19,672 nucleotides of DNA from Bacteroidales bacterium GP4 (GCA_001701065.1 DAAL01000042.1:1-19672); one strand, 5' to 3'; counted from the stretch's first letter, positions 1 to 8,324 are shown. Made by a program: numbers and translations. Notes: generated by a model not told the origin, from the sequence alone.

Positions 1-1788
1 GGTCATAGTGAGCTTTATATTGACTCCACTGTGGTTAGCCTTTCCGAGGTAACGGCGGGCACGCTTTCGCCGGCATTGAGCAACTCGGCTGTGGCTTTGG
101 TTAAGTCCACTCTTCGCAATATCACCCAATATCAGGGTTTTGCCCCTTATCTTCAAGGTGAAGAAAAGACCATCAAGCTTGAAAACGAATACCTTTCGGT
201 GGATTTCTCCAACAAAGGAGGTGTCATCAGCCGCGCCGTGCTGAAAAAGTACGATTCTTACCGTGGCGGCAATGTGGAAATGATTACTCCGGAGGATAAT
301 CAGTACTCATTTATCCTGACCTCGGTGGACAGGGAGTTTGATACCCGCGACTTCTATTTTGAATCGACCAAAGAGAGCGACTCCACTGTAGTGATGACTC
401 TTAAACTCGATGCCAACACTTTATTCGGGATGCGTTATACTCTTCTTCCCGGTAGCTATGTGGTGCGTCTTGACATTGAGCAGAACGGAATGCAGTCCAT
501 CATCCCGTCGAGCGTGGTTACTATGGACTTCCTGTGGTCACAGAACCTTAAGCGTCAGGAAGCCGGAAGAATGTTTGAGGAACGTAACTCCGGACTTTAT
601 TATATGTTCCCTGACGGTGACGTGAAGGAACTCAGCAATACCAGCAACGACGATAAGGAGGTAAATGAACGCATCAAGTGGATAGGCTACAAGAACCAGT
701 TCTTCTCAACAGCCTTTATCGCAAGAAACGCATTCAACCGCGCTGACTTCAAATCGACTGTATTGTCCAAGTCGGATCCGGAGTACCTGAAGGAGTTCGA
801 GACTGTCACTTCATTTGACTACAACGCCTCTAACCCCAATCCCGCATCGTTTGACATCCTCATAGCTCCTAACCTGTATCCCATGCTTTCAAAGCTTGAT
901 GATACGCTCGACCATAAAGAGGATCTTCACCTGACTCGTCTTATCCCGCTCGGATTGGCGTTGTTCCGCTGGATAAACACCTGGATTGTGATTCCGCTGT
1001 TCACTCTTCTCGGACACTGGTTCACCAACTACGGTATCATCATCCTTGTGCTTACTATTGTGATTAAGATAATTCTCTTCCCGTTCACTTACAAGAGCTA
1101 CATGTCGCAAGCCAAGATGAGGCTTCTCGCTCCCGAAATCAAGGAGATAAACGAGAAGTATCCCGGTCAGGAGAATGCGATGGTGCGTCAGCAGAAGACA
1201 ATGAAACTCTACTCCGACGCAGGAGCCAACCCCATGTCGGGTTGTTTGCCCATGTTGCTTCAGATGCCGGTGTTGATAGCCTTGTTCACATTCTTCCCCT
1301 CGGCAATCGAGCTTCGTGGCGAACCGTTCCTTTGGGTTAAGGACCTCTCGGCTCCTGATGCCATAATAAGCTGGAGTACCCACATCCCGTTAGTGTCAGA
1401 ATACTTCGGCAACCACATTTCGCTGTTCTGCTTGCTGATGACCGTCACTAACATTATCTACATGAAGCTTAGCTCAAGCACTCAGATGTCAAGCGCAACG
1501 ATGCCGGGCATGAAGGCTATGATGTACATTATGCCTTTGATGTTCCTGGTGTTCTTCAATAACTATGCGGCAGGCTTGTCCTACTACTACTTCCTGTCAT
1601 TGCTCATCACAATCGTACAGACTTACGTGTTCCGTCACGTGGTCAGCGAGGAAAAGATGCGCGCCAAGATGCAGGAAGCCGCCAAGAAGCCTAAAAAGAA
1701 ATCGGGTTTCTACGCACGTCTTGAAGAGGCTCAGCGCAAGCAGCAAGCCATGTTACGTGAACAACAGAAAAACAATAAACGCCGCTAA
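1..1788 (+). CDS. yidC: Membrane protein insertase YidC (5' end missing)
   Basis: YidC inserts and folds inner-membrane proteins, alone or with SecYEG; its clients typically include ATP synthase Fo subunits. The frame is open from base 1, so the true start and the first membrane anchor lie upstream; about 595 residues are present. In-window residues 1-310 form the periplasmic beta domain. The conserved insertase core follows: a membrane segment carrying the hydrophilic-groove positive residue (lysine, codon 1066-1068, in VIKIILFPFTY), a cytoplasmic helical hairpin (AKMRLLAPEIKEINEKYPGQ), the segment GCLPMLLQMPVLIALFTFF, and later segments including FNNYAAGLSYYYFLSLLI. The C-terminus is a lysine/arginine-rich tail, as in YidC proteins that contact the ribosome. 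The stop overlaps the next start (TAATG). The GTG at 31 is not a credible start because reading continues upstream. Family identity is secure. Confidence 0.96.
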   Translation, partial: GHSELYIDSTVVSLSEVTAGTLSPALSNSAVALVKSTLRNITQYQGFAPYLQGEEKTIKLENEYLSVDFSNKGGVISRAVLKKYDSYRGGNVEMITPEDNQYSFILTSVDREFDTRDFYFESTKESDSTVVMTLKLDANTLFGMRYTLLPGSYVVRLDIEQNGMQSIIPSSVVTMDFLWSQNLKRQEAGRMFEERNSGLYYMFPDGDVKELSNTSNDDKEVNERIKWIGYKNQFFSTAFIARNAFNRADFKSTVLSKSDPEYLKEFETVTSFDYNASNPNPASFDILIAPNLYPMLSKLDDTLDHKEDLHLTRLIPLGLALFRWINTWIVIPLFTLLGHWFTNYGIIILVLTIVIKIILFPFTYKSYMSQAKMRLLAPEIKEINEKYPGQENAMVRQQKTMKLYSDAGANPMSGCLPMLLQMPVLIALFTFFPSAIELRGEPFLWVKDLSAPDAIISWSTHIPLVSEYFGNHISLFCLLMTVTNIIYMKLSSSTQMSSATMPGMKAMMYIMPLMFLVFFNNYAAGLSYYYFLSLLITIVQTYVFRHVVSEEKMRAKMQEAAKKPKKKSGFYARLEEAQRKQQAMLREQQKNNKRR

Positions 1789-2969
1789 TGAATAATTTCA
1801 CATTCTGGAGTCCCACAAAGTTTGTGTTTGGACGCGATAAGGAGTTGCTTACCGGTCAGCTTGTAAAGGAATTCGGTGGCAGTAAAGTGCTGTTGGTCTA
1901 TGGCGGAGGGTCGGCTGTGCGCAGCGGATTGCTCGGCAGAGTCAAGGATTCTTTGACCGTCGAGGGTCTTGAAGTGCATGAGATGGGCGGAATCCAGCCT
2001 AATCCCACTGACGACCGTGTATATGAAGGCATCGACTATGTGAGAAACCACGGAATTGATTTTCTTCTTGCTGTGGGCGGCGGTTCGGTTATTGACACAG
2101 CCAAGGGCATAGCCTGCGGTGCTCCTTACGAAGGTGACTTCTGGGATTTCTATTGCTGCAAGAAGATTGTAGAGAAAACCGTGAAGGCACTGCCTGTGGG
2201 AGTAGTCCTGACTATCCCGGCAGCCGGAAGCGAAGGCTCAGGCAACTCGGTAATCACCAAGAAGGACGGGCTTGTGAAGTTGAGCCTGCGCACCGAGAGC
2301 GCATTGCGTCCTAAATTCGCAGTGATGAATCCGGAGCTGACGATGACACTGCCTGCTTATCAGACCGCGTGTGGAATTGTGGACATGATGGCTCATATAT
2401 TCGAGCGTTATTACTCCAATACTCCTGACTGCGAGGTCACTGACCGTGTGGCGGAGGGGTTATTGAAGTCAATCATAACGGAAGCATTGAAACTTGTGGA
2501 GAATCCCTCCGACTATCAGGCGCGCGCCAACATCATGTGGGCTGGAACGCTTGCGCATAACGGTTTGTGCGGATGCGGCAGGGTAGAGGACTGGGCGTCG
2601 CACTTTATCGAGCATGAATTAAGCGCACTCTACAATGTAGCGCACGGGGCGGGTCTTGCAGTGGTGAATCCTGCTTGGATGACCTATGTGAGCGGTTCCA
2701 ATCCCGACAAGGTAGCGCAGTTTGCCCGCAATGTGATGGATGTGGAGTCCACCGGTGATGTCCACGCCGATGCATTGGAAGGCATAAAACGTTTGAAAGA
2801 TTTCTATCATCGCATAGGGATGCCTACCACTTTGAGTGAACTTGGTATAGAAAATCCTGACATACCTTATCTTGTAAAGGCACTTCATCTCCATAAAGGG
2901 AATACTATAGGAGGATATGTCGCACTTGATTCCGATGCCACTACTGCTATTTATAAGTTGATGTTATAA
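1788..2969 (+). CDS. Iron-containing alcohol dehydrogenase (YqhD/BdhA-like)
   Basis: This cytoplasmic group III metal-dependent alcohol dehydrogenase should reduce aldehydes (for example butyraldehyde or similar short aldehydes) with NAD(P)H. The N-terminal nucleotide-binding half contains YGGGS (38-42) and GGGSVIDTAK (97-106). The metal-binding half has D199, H203, H272 and H286, at the same spacing as the D194/H198/H267/H281 set known for E. coli YqhD. Length (393 residues) is normal for the family. The GGGS loop resembles NADPH-preferring YqhD, so NADPH use is a reasonable inference. The ATG shares one base with the yidC stop, so the two are probably translationally coupled, and a terminator follows. 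The physiological substrate cannot be told from sequence. Confidence 0.93.
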   Translation: MNNFTFWSPTKFVFGRDKELLTGQLVKEFGGSKVLLVYGGGSAVRSGLLGRVKDSLTVEGLEVHEMGGIQPNPTDDRVYEGIDYVRNHGIDFLLAVGGGSVIDTAKGIACGAPYEGDFWDFYCCKKIVEKTVKALPVGVVLTIPAAGSEGSGNSVITKKDGLVKLSLRTESALRPKFAVMNPELTMTLPAYQTACGIVDMMAHIFERYYSNTPDCEVTDRVAEGLLKSIITEALKLVENPSDYQARANIMWAGTLAHNGLCGCGRVEDWASHFIEHELSALYNVAHGAGLAVVNPAWMTYVSGSNPDKVAQFARNVMDVESTGDVHADALEGIKRLKDFYHRIGMPTTLSELGIENPDIPYLVKALHLHKGNTIGGYVALDSDATTAIYKLML

Positions 2970-2987
2970 CAACAGTTACGATAAGTT

Positions 2988-3030
2988 AAAAGGACAACTT
3001 TCGGTTTATGCCGATTGTTGTCCTTTTATT
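2988..3030 (+). terminator. Rho-independent terminator after the alcohol dehydrogenase
   Basis: A perfect 11-bp stem, AAAAGGACAAC (2988-2998) with GTTGTCCTTTT (3017-3027), starts 19 bases after the stop at 2969. The loop can form a second small stem, TCGG (3001-3004) with CCGA (3011-3014). The T-run lies in the stem's 3' arm. The A-rich 5' arm could also allow some function on the opposite strand. It likely ends the yidC-ADH transcript. Confidence 0.85.
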
Positions 3031-3051
3031 ATATGTAAAAAACTATATTCT

Positions 3052-3543
3052 ATGAAAATTTTAAAATCTGTTTTGGTTGCCGTTGCGCTTATCGCAGGCG
3101 GTTCTTTTGCGGCTAATGCTCAGAATCCTTTGCAAGGAGGAGTAGGACCGGTGATATCCGGCTCAGTGGATTCAGCGCAACTTCCTGAAGCCGCTAAGAC
3201 ATTCATTAAGAAGCATTATCCTAACCGTACAATAGATGAGGTGGATAAAGTGTTCATCTCGGGTGACTATGAAGTGGAGCTTTCTGACGGAACCGAACTG
3301 GAATTTAATTCCAAAGGAAAGGTTATAGAAGTGGAAGCGCCCCGCCATGCGGTAGTGGAGCCTGTGGTTATCGAGGAAATTATCACCCCGAAAGCCTATA
3401 AAGAGCTTGAAAACCGAGAATTCACCGGTAATGTGGAGAGTGTAAAGACCACTTCCAAGCATCAGAAGGTGGAATTGAGAGGTTACGAGTATGACACCGT
3501 GATTTTCGACCTTGACGGTAATCTTATTGCCATTACTGATTGA
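3052..3543 (+). CDS. Secreted PepSY-like (DUF2874) periplasmic protein
   Basis: This 163-residue protein has a classical signal peptide (charged MKILK, hydrophobic core, probable cleavage ANA|Q at 23/24), so it should be exported to the periplasm or beyond. The mature part looks like two copies of the small alpha/beta PepSY-like unit. Residues ~40-97 contain LPEAAKTFIKKHYPN, then YEVELSDGTELEFNSKGKVI. Residues ~110-163 contain a weaker copy ending in YDTVIFDLDGNLIAI. This is the Bacteroidota pattern annotated as DUF2874 or putative beta-lactamase-inhibitor-like PepSY-like domain. No catalytic residues are evident and the role in the family is poorly defined. It follows the terminator, but no clear TAnnTTTG box was found upstream. 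A 61-bp gap separates it from the next lipoprotein gene, so co-transcription is possible. Confidence 0.85.
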   Translation: MKILKSVLVAVALIAGGSFAANAQNPLQGGVGPVISGSVDSAQLPEAAKTFIKKHYPNRTIDEVDKVFISGDYEVELSDGTELEFNSKGKVIEVEAPRHAVVEPVVIEEIITPKAYKELENREFTGNVESVKTTSKHQKVELRGYEYDTVIFDLDGNLIAITD

Positions 3544-3604
3544 TGCCGGTGTAGCAATAAGGTGACATTATAATAAAGGAAAGGGTAGGCACGTTAGTAT
3601 AAGT

Positions 3605-4894
3605 ATGAAATACTTGTGTTATCTGTGCCTGATGTTATCGGGATTATTGGGGTTGATGTCATGCATTGACGATGATGTCACCACCGACAGCGGTGTGGAA
3701 GTTGCTTTCTCCACTGACACCGTCCATATGGGGATTGTGTTCACTGAAGAGCTTTCCCCTACAGCCCGGTTCAAGATATTCAATCCTAATTCCCAAGGAA
3801 TAATAGTCAGTTCTATCACCGTAAACGGTGACGGGGCTGACTATCATTTGCTTGTAAACGGCGGTTCCGGCGAATACACCCAAGATGTAGAGATACGTGC
3901 GAAAGACTCCATAGTGGTGTTTGTCAATGTGCTTCATCCCGCAAACGGCACCGGTGCCGAGGTGAGCAAGGACGCTGATGTGGAGGTGCTGATTAATGGA
4001 CGTACACATAAGCTTGTCATCAATTCTCTTGCTCAGGATGTGCTGCGGCTTGAGGATGTGACGGTGGATGCCGAAACAGTCCTTACCGCCGAGATGCCTT
4101 ATAAAGTGACCGGCGACTTAACTGTGGCTGAGTCGGGACATCTTAAAATCATGCCCGGCACCCGGATTTATTTCCACGACAAGGCGAAGCTTACCGTCAA
4201 CGGACGGTTGACTGCCGAGGGAACTGCAGGAGAACCTGTTGTCATGAGCGGAGACAGGCACGGCTATGTGGTGAGCGACATCCCTTATGAGATAATGTCG
4301 GGGCAGTGGGACGGAGTGTACTTCGACACTTCACGAAAAGACAATGTGATGAGCCATGTGGTTATAAAAAACACTGTGAACGGTGTGACCGCAATATCGG
4401 ATGAAGCCGCAGCCTTGAAACTGGTGAATTGCGTGATCCATAATTCACAAAATAGCATTTTGACCGCTGAAAACACTGATGTGACAGCTATAGGATGTGA
4501 ATTTTCCGACGCTCCCCACGGAGTTGTGTCGCTGACGGGCAGCAAGGCGGTTTTCAATCACTGCACGTTTGCCAACAACTATCTTTTTGCGGCTACTGAC
4601 GGTTCTCTATTATATATAGGTGAAAAATCGCAAGTGAATGCCACTAATTCCATCTTCTATGGAATAGGAAGCTCCGTGAGCATGGAGGACGGAGCGGAGG
4701 GATATTTCCGTTCATGTCTTATTAAGGAGAACGGAGAGAATGATGATGACTTTGTGGACATACTTTGGGATTCTGACCCGTTGTTTGTGACTGACAGGGA
4801 GGAATACCTCTTTGACTATCGGCTGCAGAAGGAAGGATTCCCCTGCCATAGGAGCCGCCAATCCGGAATTGACTTTACCGGAAGCCAAATATGA
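3605..4894 (+). CDS. Surface lipoprotein, beta-helix repeats, C-terminus frameshifted
   Basis: As read, this is a 429-residue lipoprotein: hydrophobic N-terminus ending in the lipobox LMSC (Cys20), followed by I-D-D-D, which resembles the Bacteroidota lipoprotein surface-export signal. Residues ~30-145 look like an immunoglobulin-like beta domain. Residues ~155-390 resemble a right-handed parallel beta-helix of the pectate-lyase-like kind, with short repeats such as GHLKIMPGTRIYFHDKAKL and ISDEAAALKLVNCVIHNS. The last 18 residues are out of frame: a one-base shift near 4838 replaces a typical choice-of-anchor-Q ending (SPAIGAANPE ... PEMGAYE), which continues intact in the next frame to 4958. 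The restored protein would be 450 residues. The shift could be a real mutation or a sequencing/assembly error in the short T/C run. Ligand or substrate is unknown; no polysaccharide-lyase catalytic motif was recognised. Confidence 0.82.
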   Translation: MKYLCYLCLMLSGLLGLMSCIDDDVTTDSGVEVAFSTDTVHMGIVFTEELSPTARFKIFNPNSQGIIVSSITVNGDGADYHLLVNGGSGEYTQDVEIRAKDSIVVFVNVLHPANGTGAEVSKDADVEVLINGRTHKLVINSLAQDVLRLEDVTVDAETVLTAEMPYKVTGDLTVAESGHLKIMPGTRIYFHDKAKLTVNGRLTAEGTAGEPVVMSGDRHGYVVSDIPYEIMSGQWDGVYFDTSRKDNVMSHVVIKNTVNGVTAISDEAAALKLVNCVIHNSQNSILTAENTDVTAIGCEFSDAPHGVVSLTGSKAVFNHCTFANNYLFAATDGSLLYIGEKSQVNATNSIFYGIGSSVSMEDGAEGYFRSCLIKENGENDDDFVDILWDSDPLFVTDREEYLFDYRLQKEGFPCHRSRQSGIDFTGSQI

Positions 4895-4958
4895 TTTTTA
4901 CGGTAACTTACGCGGCGCGTCGCCTGAAATGGGCGCATATGAAAGCACTAATCCTTAA
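4839..4958 (+). other. Displaced C-terminal coding tail of the beta-helix lipoprotein
   Basis: Starting at TCC (4839-4841), the frame one base ahead of the upstream gene reads SPAIGAANPE, then KYDFYGNLRGASPEMGAYE, and stops with TAA at 4956-4958. SPAIG...DFYGN.R....MGAYE is the usual end of Bacteroidota choice-of-anchor-Q beta-helix proteins, so this stretch is coding sequence in origin. Removing the single T at 4838 (GGA-T-TCC becomes GGA-TCC) joins it to the main gene. Confidence 0.85.
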
Positions 4959-4969
4959 AGAAGCTTTAA

Positions 4970-4989
4970 AATCACTATAAATGGTGATT
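4970..4989. promoter_or_regulatory. Inverted repeat over the TonB receptor promoter
   Basis: AATCAC (4970-4975) and GTGATT (4984-4989) form a perfect 6-bp dyad with an 8-base spacer. The right arm overlaps the putative -33 element of the downstream promoter, a position suited to an operator. It could instead be a weak hairpin at the end of the upstream transcript, but there is no T-run. Function is inferred only. Confidence 0.35.
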
Positions 4990-5018
4990 GTGCGAAGGCA
5001 CTTTGTTGTGTAACTTTG
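4987..5018 (+). promoter_or_regulatory. Bacteroidota-type promoter for the TonB-dependent receptor
   Basis: TAACTTTG (5011-5018) matches the Bacteroidota -7 consensus TAnnTTTG. ATTG (4987-4990) provides a -33-like TTG with 20 bases between the elements, which is the normal spacing. The receptor ATG lies 27 bases downstream of the box, giving a short leader. Confidence 0.7.
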
Positions 5019-5045
5019 CACTGTTAAATTTGCTTTAAGGGATTA

Positions 5046-7274
5046 ATGAAAAGGTGGATGTCCATTCTCATGATTGTAATCTCGCTCACTGCCAGCGCAG
5101 AGGGTGAGTATGAAAGCATGGATACTGTTATAAATCTTGACGAGGTGTCAGTGTCGGCTATAAAGCAGACGGCTGTCATCGCCTCATTCCCTGTAGCGTC
5201 CACCACTATCAGTGATGACCAGGTGAAGCGGTTGAACATCGTGACCATGAAAGGCATAAGCGAGGTCGTTCCTAACTTCTACATCCCCGATTACGGGTCA
5301 CGCATGACATCGAGCATATATGTGCGCGGTCTTGGTGCCAGAATAGACCAGCCTGTAGTGGGATACAATGTTGACAATGTTCCCATTCTCAATAAGAACA
5401 ACTACGATTTTGACATAATGGACATTGAACGCATAGAGATGCTGCGCGGACCGCAAAGCACTCTATACGGGCGAAACACCATGGGCGGCATCATCAATGT
5501 CTATACACCTTCCCCTCTTCGCCGGCAGGGAATCAAGATCCATGCCGAATACTCACGCGCCAACACTATAAAGGCGGGAGTGTCAGTGCTTCATAAGTTC
5601 ACGCCGCGGCTGGGAATGTCATGGTCGCTGAATTACGGTCACACTGACGGGTATTTCCGTAATCTCTACAACGGGGAGAAGTGCGACAAGGAGAACCACG
5701 GCGAAGTGAGATGGAAAACAGTGGCGCGTATCTCCGACAATGTCACTGCCGAAAACATAGCCTCTTTCCAGATATTGAGGCAGGGGGGATATCCTTACGA
5801 ATACATAGCCACGGGTGAAGTAAATTATAACGACACCTGTTTTTACCGTCGTTCAAGTTTTATCGACGGTTTGACTTTGCGCAGCTACATAGGCGACATA
5901 GAGCTTGCGAGCATCACAAGTTTCCAGTACCTTGACGACAACATGACCCTCGACCAGGATTTTCTGCCTTTGGAATATTTCACCCTTACCCAGAAAAGCC
6001 GTGAATGGGCGTTGACGCAGGACTTCGTGGGTAAAGGTAAGTGGAAATCGGTGGACTGGCTGTGCGGTCTTTTCGGATTCTATAAGCACACTTCCATGCT
6101 TGCTCCTGTGACGTTCAAGCCCACCGGGATTGAACGCCTTATACTTGAGCATGTGAATAGTTCCAATCCCAATTATCCTCATGTGTGGGACGAGGACAGC
6201 TTTGTGCTTGACAGCGATTTCAGCAACAATGTGTGGGGTGTGGCTATGTACCACCAAAGCACATTGAAGCTGCCGAGATGGGATTTTACGCTCGGGCTTC
6301 GCCTGGATGTGGAAAAGTCGTCGCTTCACTATGAAAATGACTGCGAAACTTCTTATTCGGTATATTATATAGGTGGAGTCACGCCTGTTTTATATTCGCA
6401 GTGCCCTATTGAGGTGCTGCAGCGCGGGGACCTGTCGCATACATTCGTGCAGTTTATCCCCAAAGTGGCTGCAATGTACAAGCTTTCCGAGAATGACGCT
6501 ACCAATAATGTATATGCGTCCATATCCAAGGGTTACAAAGCCGGAGGCTTCAATACTCAGATGTTCAGCGATGTGCTTCAACAGGAAGTGATGGGGCAGA
6601 TGGGGTTAGCGTCGATGTATGATGTGGACGATATCATCTCCTATAAACCTGAAGTGAGCTGGAACTACGAGCTTGGTGCGCATCTCTCGACTCTTGACGG
6701 CAGCCTTACAGGAGAGATTTCCCTGTTCTATATCGACTGCCGCAACCAGCAGCTTACGGTGTTCCCTGACGGCAACACCACAGGACGTATAATGACCAAC
6801 GCCGGTTCTACACGCAGTTACGGCGTGGAACTGTCGGCACGTTACAGAATGGGCGACCATTGGGAGCTCACGGGAGCCTACGGACACACCAATGCCCGCT
6901 TCCGGCATTTCCATAATGGGCTTGAGGACTATTCAGGCAAATATCTGCCCTATGCTCCGCGCAACACCTTGTTTGGCGGATTGACTTACCGCACTGACCT
7001 TATAAGGGGAATTGTGGATTATCTTGAAGCCAATGTAAACTGCCGCGGCATAGGCAAAATCATGTGGAATGAGGCAAATACATATGCTCAACCGTTCTAT
7101 GCTCAACTCGGAGCATCGGTTACGGCACGATTTAACAATTTTTCGTTAAGTCTGTGGGGCGAAAACCTCACAAATACACAATATAACACATTCTACTTCG
7201 TTTCAATAAAGAACGCGTTTCTTCAACGCGGAAAACCTCGGATTTTTGGAGCGACCTTAAGAATCGAAATTTAA
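5046..7274 (+). CDS. TonB-dependent outer-membrane receptor
   Basis: This 742-residue outer-membrane protein should import a scarce ligand (such as a siderophore, haem, cobalamin or glycan) using TonB energy. It starts with a signal peptide (~1-18, ending TASA). A TonB-box-like stretch NLDEVSVSA follows near residue 30. The plug domain shows SEVVPNFYIPDYGSRMTSS, IYVRGLGARIDQP, and the hallmark IERIEMLRGPQSTLYGRNTM-GGIINV. The rest is a 22-strand-barrel-type sequence rich in alternating aromatic residues, ending LRIEI rather than the more usual aromatic residue. There is no N-terminal carboxypeptidase-regulatory domain as in SusC proteins, and the neighbouring gene is not SusD-like, so this is probably a classical receptor. 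The gene has its own promoter, and a 37-bp gap leads to a lipoprotein gene likely co-transcribed with it. The ligand cannot be assigned. Confidence 0.93.
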   Translation: MKRWMSILMIVISLTASAEGEYESMDTVINLDEVSVSAIKQTAVIASFPVASTTISDDQVKRLNIVTMKGISEVVPNFYIPDYGSRMTSSIYVRGLGARIDQPVVGYNVDNVPILNKNNYDFDIMDIERIEMLRGPQSTLYGRNTMGGIINVYTPSPLRRQGIKIHAEYSRANTIKAGVSVLHKFTPRLGMSWSLNYGHTDGYFRNLYNGEKCDKENHGEVRWKTVARISDNVTAENIASFQILRQGGYPYEYIATGEVNYNDTCFYRRSSFIDGLTLRSYIGDIELASITSFQYLDDNMTLDQDFLPLEYFTLTQKSREWALTQDFVGKGKWKSVDWLCGLFGFYKHTSMLAPVTFKPTGIERLILEHVNSSNPNYPHVWDEDSFVLDSDFSNNVWGVAMYHQSTLKLPRWDFTLGLRLDVEKSSLHYENDCETSYSVYYIGGVTPVLYSQCPIEVLQRGDLSHTFVQFIPKVAAMYKLSENDATNNVYASISKGYKAGGFNTQMFSDVLQQEVMGQMGLASMYDVDDIISYKPEVSWNYELGAHLSTLDGSLTGEISLFYIDCRNQQLTVFPDGNTTGRIMTNAGSTRSYGVELSARYRMGDHWELTGAYGHTNARFRHFHNGLEDYSGKYLPYAPRNTLFGGLTYRTDLIRGIVDYLEANVNCRGIGKIMWNEANTYAQPFYAQLGASVTARFNNFSLSLWGENLTNTQYNTFYFVSIKNAFLQRGKPRIFGATLRIEI

Positions 7275-7311
7275 ACAATAATCAAAATAACTAACTTAAC
7301 AAATTATTAAA

Positions 7312-8196
7312 ATGAGAAAATCATTATTTGTTGGTGCTCTTCTTGGAGCTATTGCTTTGACTTCATGTAACACTGAGCATGAAAGCCGTCAAACTGTTCC
7401 TTTTTCGATGTTGAACTATACCGTAACTTCGAGCGGTGAGGCTTATTCTCTCGGAACATCTACCTTTGTTCTCAACTATACCTCTCCCACTGAGAGTAAA
7501 TTAATGATTGAAGGACTTGATTTTGTCGGTGCAAACACTAAAGTTTATGACTTCAAGAATTTGACACTTAAAGGATACAGCGATAGACTTACATTAGAGT
7601 CAAATAACGCTACAGTTCCTATGCCTTCATCGCTGAAAGCAACCATGATCGGTTATAACTTCAGTAATGTAAGTTATCAATTCTCGATTGATGGAAATTC
7701 GGTGTTCGGAATTTCGGCGCAGCATTATTTCTTTAGCTCGACAGTTGTGATGAACGGCAGTACGGGAGAGCAGGTGAAAAAGACCGATGATGCTAACTAT
7801 AACCGCTATTTCTGGAGAATACAATCAAAGGATGTGAACACACCCAAACGCACTCTTAACCTTTATATCGAGGCGGCTGCGTTCATGGATGGAATGCCTT
7901 CTATCAATATGGTGTTCAAGGATGTTAACTTCTCGGTGCATAATGGCGCAATTGTGTTCTCAAAGGATGAATTGATTCCCGAAAAGGTGAACAGCGCTAA
8001 TCTTGACTCCACAGTTCCTCAGGAACGCTTCAAAATCACTGACCTCAGCGGTACCGTTCCGGCAGGCGGCGAAGGTATGGTGTCTTTTGTATGCAATTAT
8101 GAAAATAAGGATGGGGTAGTAATTCCGTTCCGTGTTCAGTCAGTGCTGAAGAATTACACTAAGACCGATTCTTCCACTACAACTCCCAAGAACTAA
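7312..8196 (+). CDS. Lipoprotein of unknown family downstream of TonB receptor
   Basis: This 294-residue protein has a lipobox LTSC with acylated Cys19, so it is anchored to a membrane. Residues after the Cys (NTEHESR) are moderately acidic, so surface display is possible but less clear than for the 3605 lipoprotein. The mature part is rich in beta-strand-forming residues, Ser, Thr and Asn. It shows loosely repeated segments (KVYDFKNLTLKGYSDRLTL near 77-95 and INMVFKDVNFSVHNGAIVF near 200-218), suggesting duplicated beta domains. The end is a Ser/Thr-rich tail (TKTDSSTTTPKN). I do not recognise the family. Position 37 bp after the TonB-dependent receptor, with a terminator following, suggests it is the receptor's accessory ligand-binding lipoprotein. 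Base composition is visibly more AT-rich than in neighbouring genes. Confidence 0.8.
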   Translation: MRKSLFVGALLGAIALTSCNTEHESRQTVPFSMLNYTVTSSGEAYSLGTSTFVLNYTSPTESKLMIEGLDFVGANTKVYDFKNLTLKGYSDRLTLESNNATVPMPSSLKATMIGYNFSNVSYQFSIDGNSVFGISAQHYFFSSTVVMNGSTGEQVKKTDDANYNRYFWRIQSKDVNTPKRTLNLYIEAAAFMDGMPSINMVFKDVNFSVHNGAIVFSKDELIPEKVNSANLDSTVPQERFKITDLSGTVPAGGEGMVSFVCNYENKDGVVIPFRVQSVLKNYTKTDSSTTTPKN

Positions 8197-8239
8197 TTTT
8201 GATGATATAATTTCATCACAGTTATTATATATTTGTGTG

Positions 8240-8270
8240 CAGCCCGGCTTTCAAGTCGGGCTGTTTTTGT
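8240..8270 (+). terminator. Rho-independent terminator after the lipoprotein
   Basis: CAGCCCG (8240-8246) pairs with CGGGCTG (8257-8263), extendable by one G-T pair, and is followed directly by TTTTT (8264-8268). It lies 43 bases after the stop at 8196. A smaller TGATGA/TCATCA hairpin without a T-run sits at 8200-8218. This marks the boundary between the envelope block and the respiratory operon. Confidence 0.9.
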
Positions 8271-8324
8271 ATTAATTATTACATTTTTAATATAGTGTAA
8301 TGGGTCGCTTTCAAAAAGTTTTTT

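Noticed and set aside
31..33. GTG as the start of yidC
   Set aside because: The same frame is open to base 1 and YidC needs an N-terminal anchor that would lie upstream; the gene is cut by the window edge.
4835..4845. Programmed ribosomal frameshifting in the beta-helix lipoprotein
   Set aside because: No clear slippery heptamer and no convincing downstream pseudoknot were seen; a mutation or sequencing error is simpler.
5046..8196. SusC/SusD polysaccharide utilisation locus
   Set aside because: The receptor lacks the extra N-terminal domain of SusC, the next lipoprotein is not SusD-like, and no glycoside hydrolase or sensor regulator is nearby.
8200..8218. TGATGA/TCATCA hairpin as the terminator of the lipoprotein gene
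   Set aside because: Only 6 AT-rich base pairs and no T-run; the GC-rich hairpin at 8240-8263 followed by TTTTT is a far better terminator.
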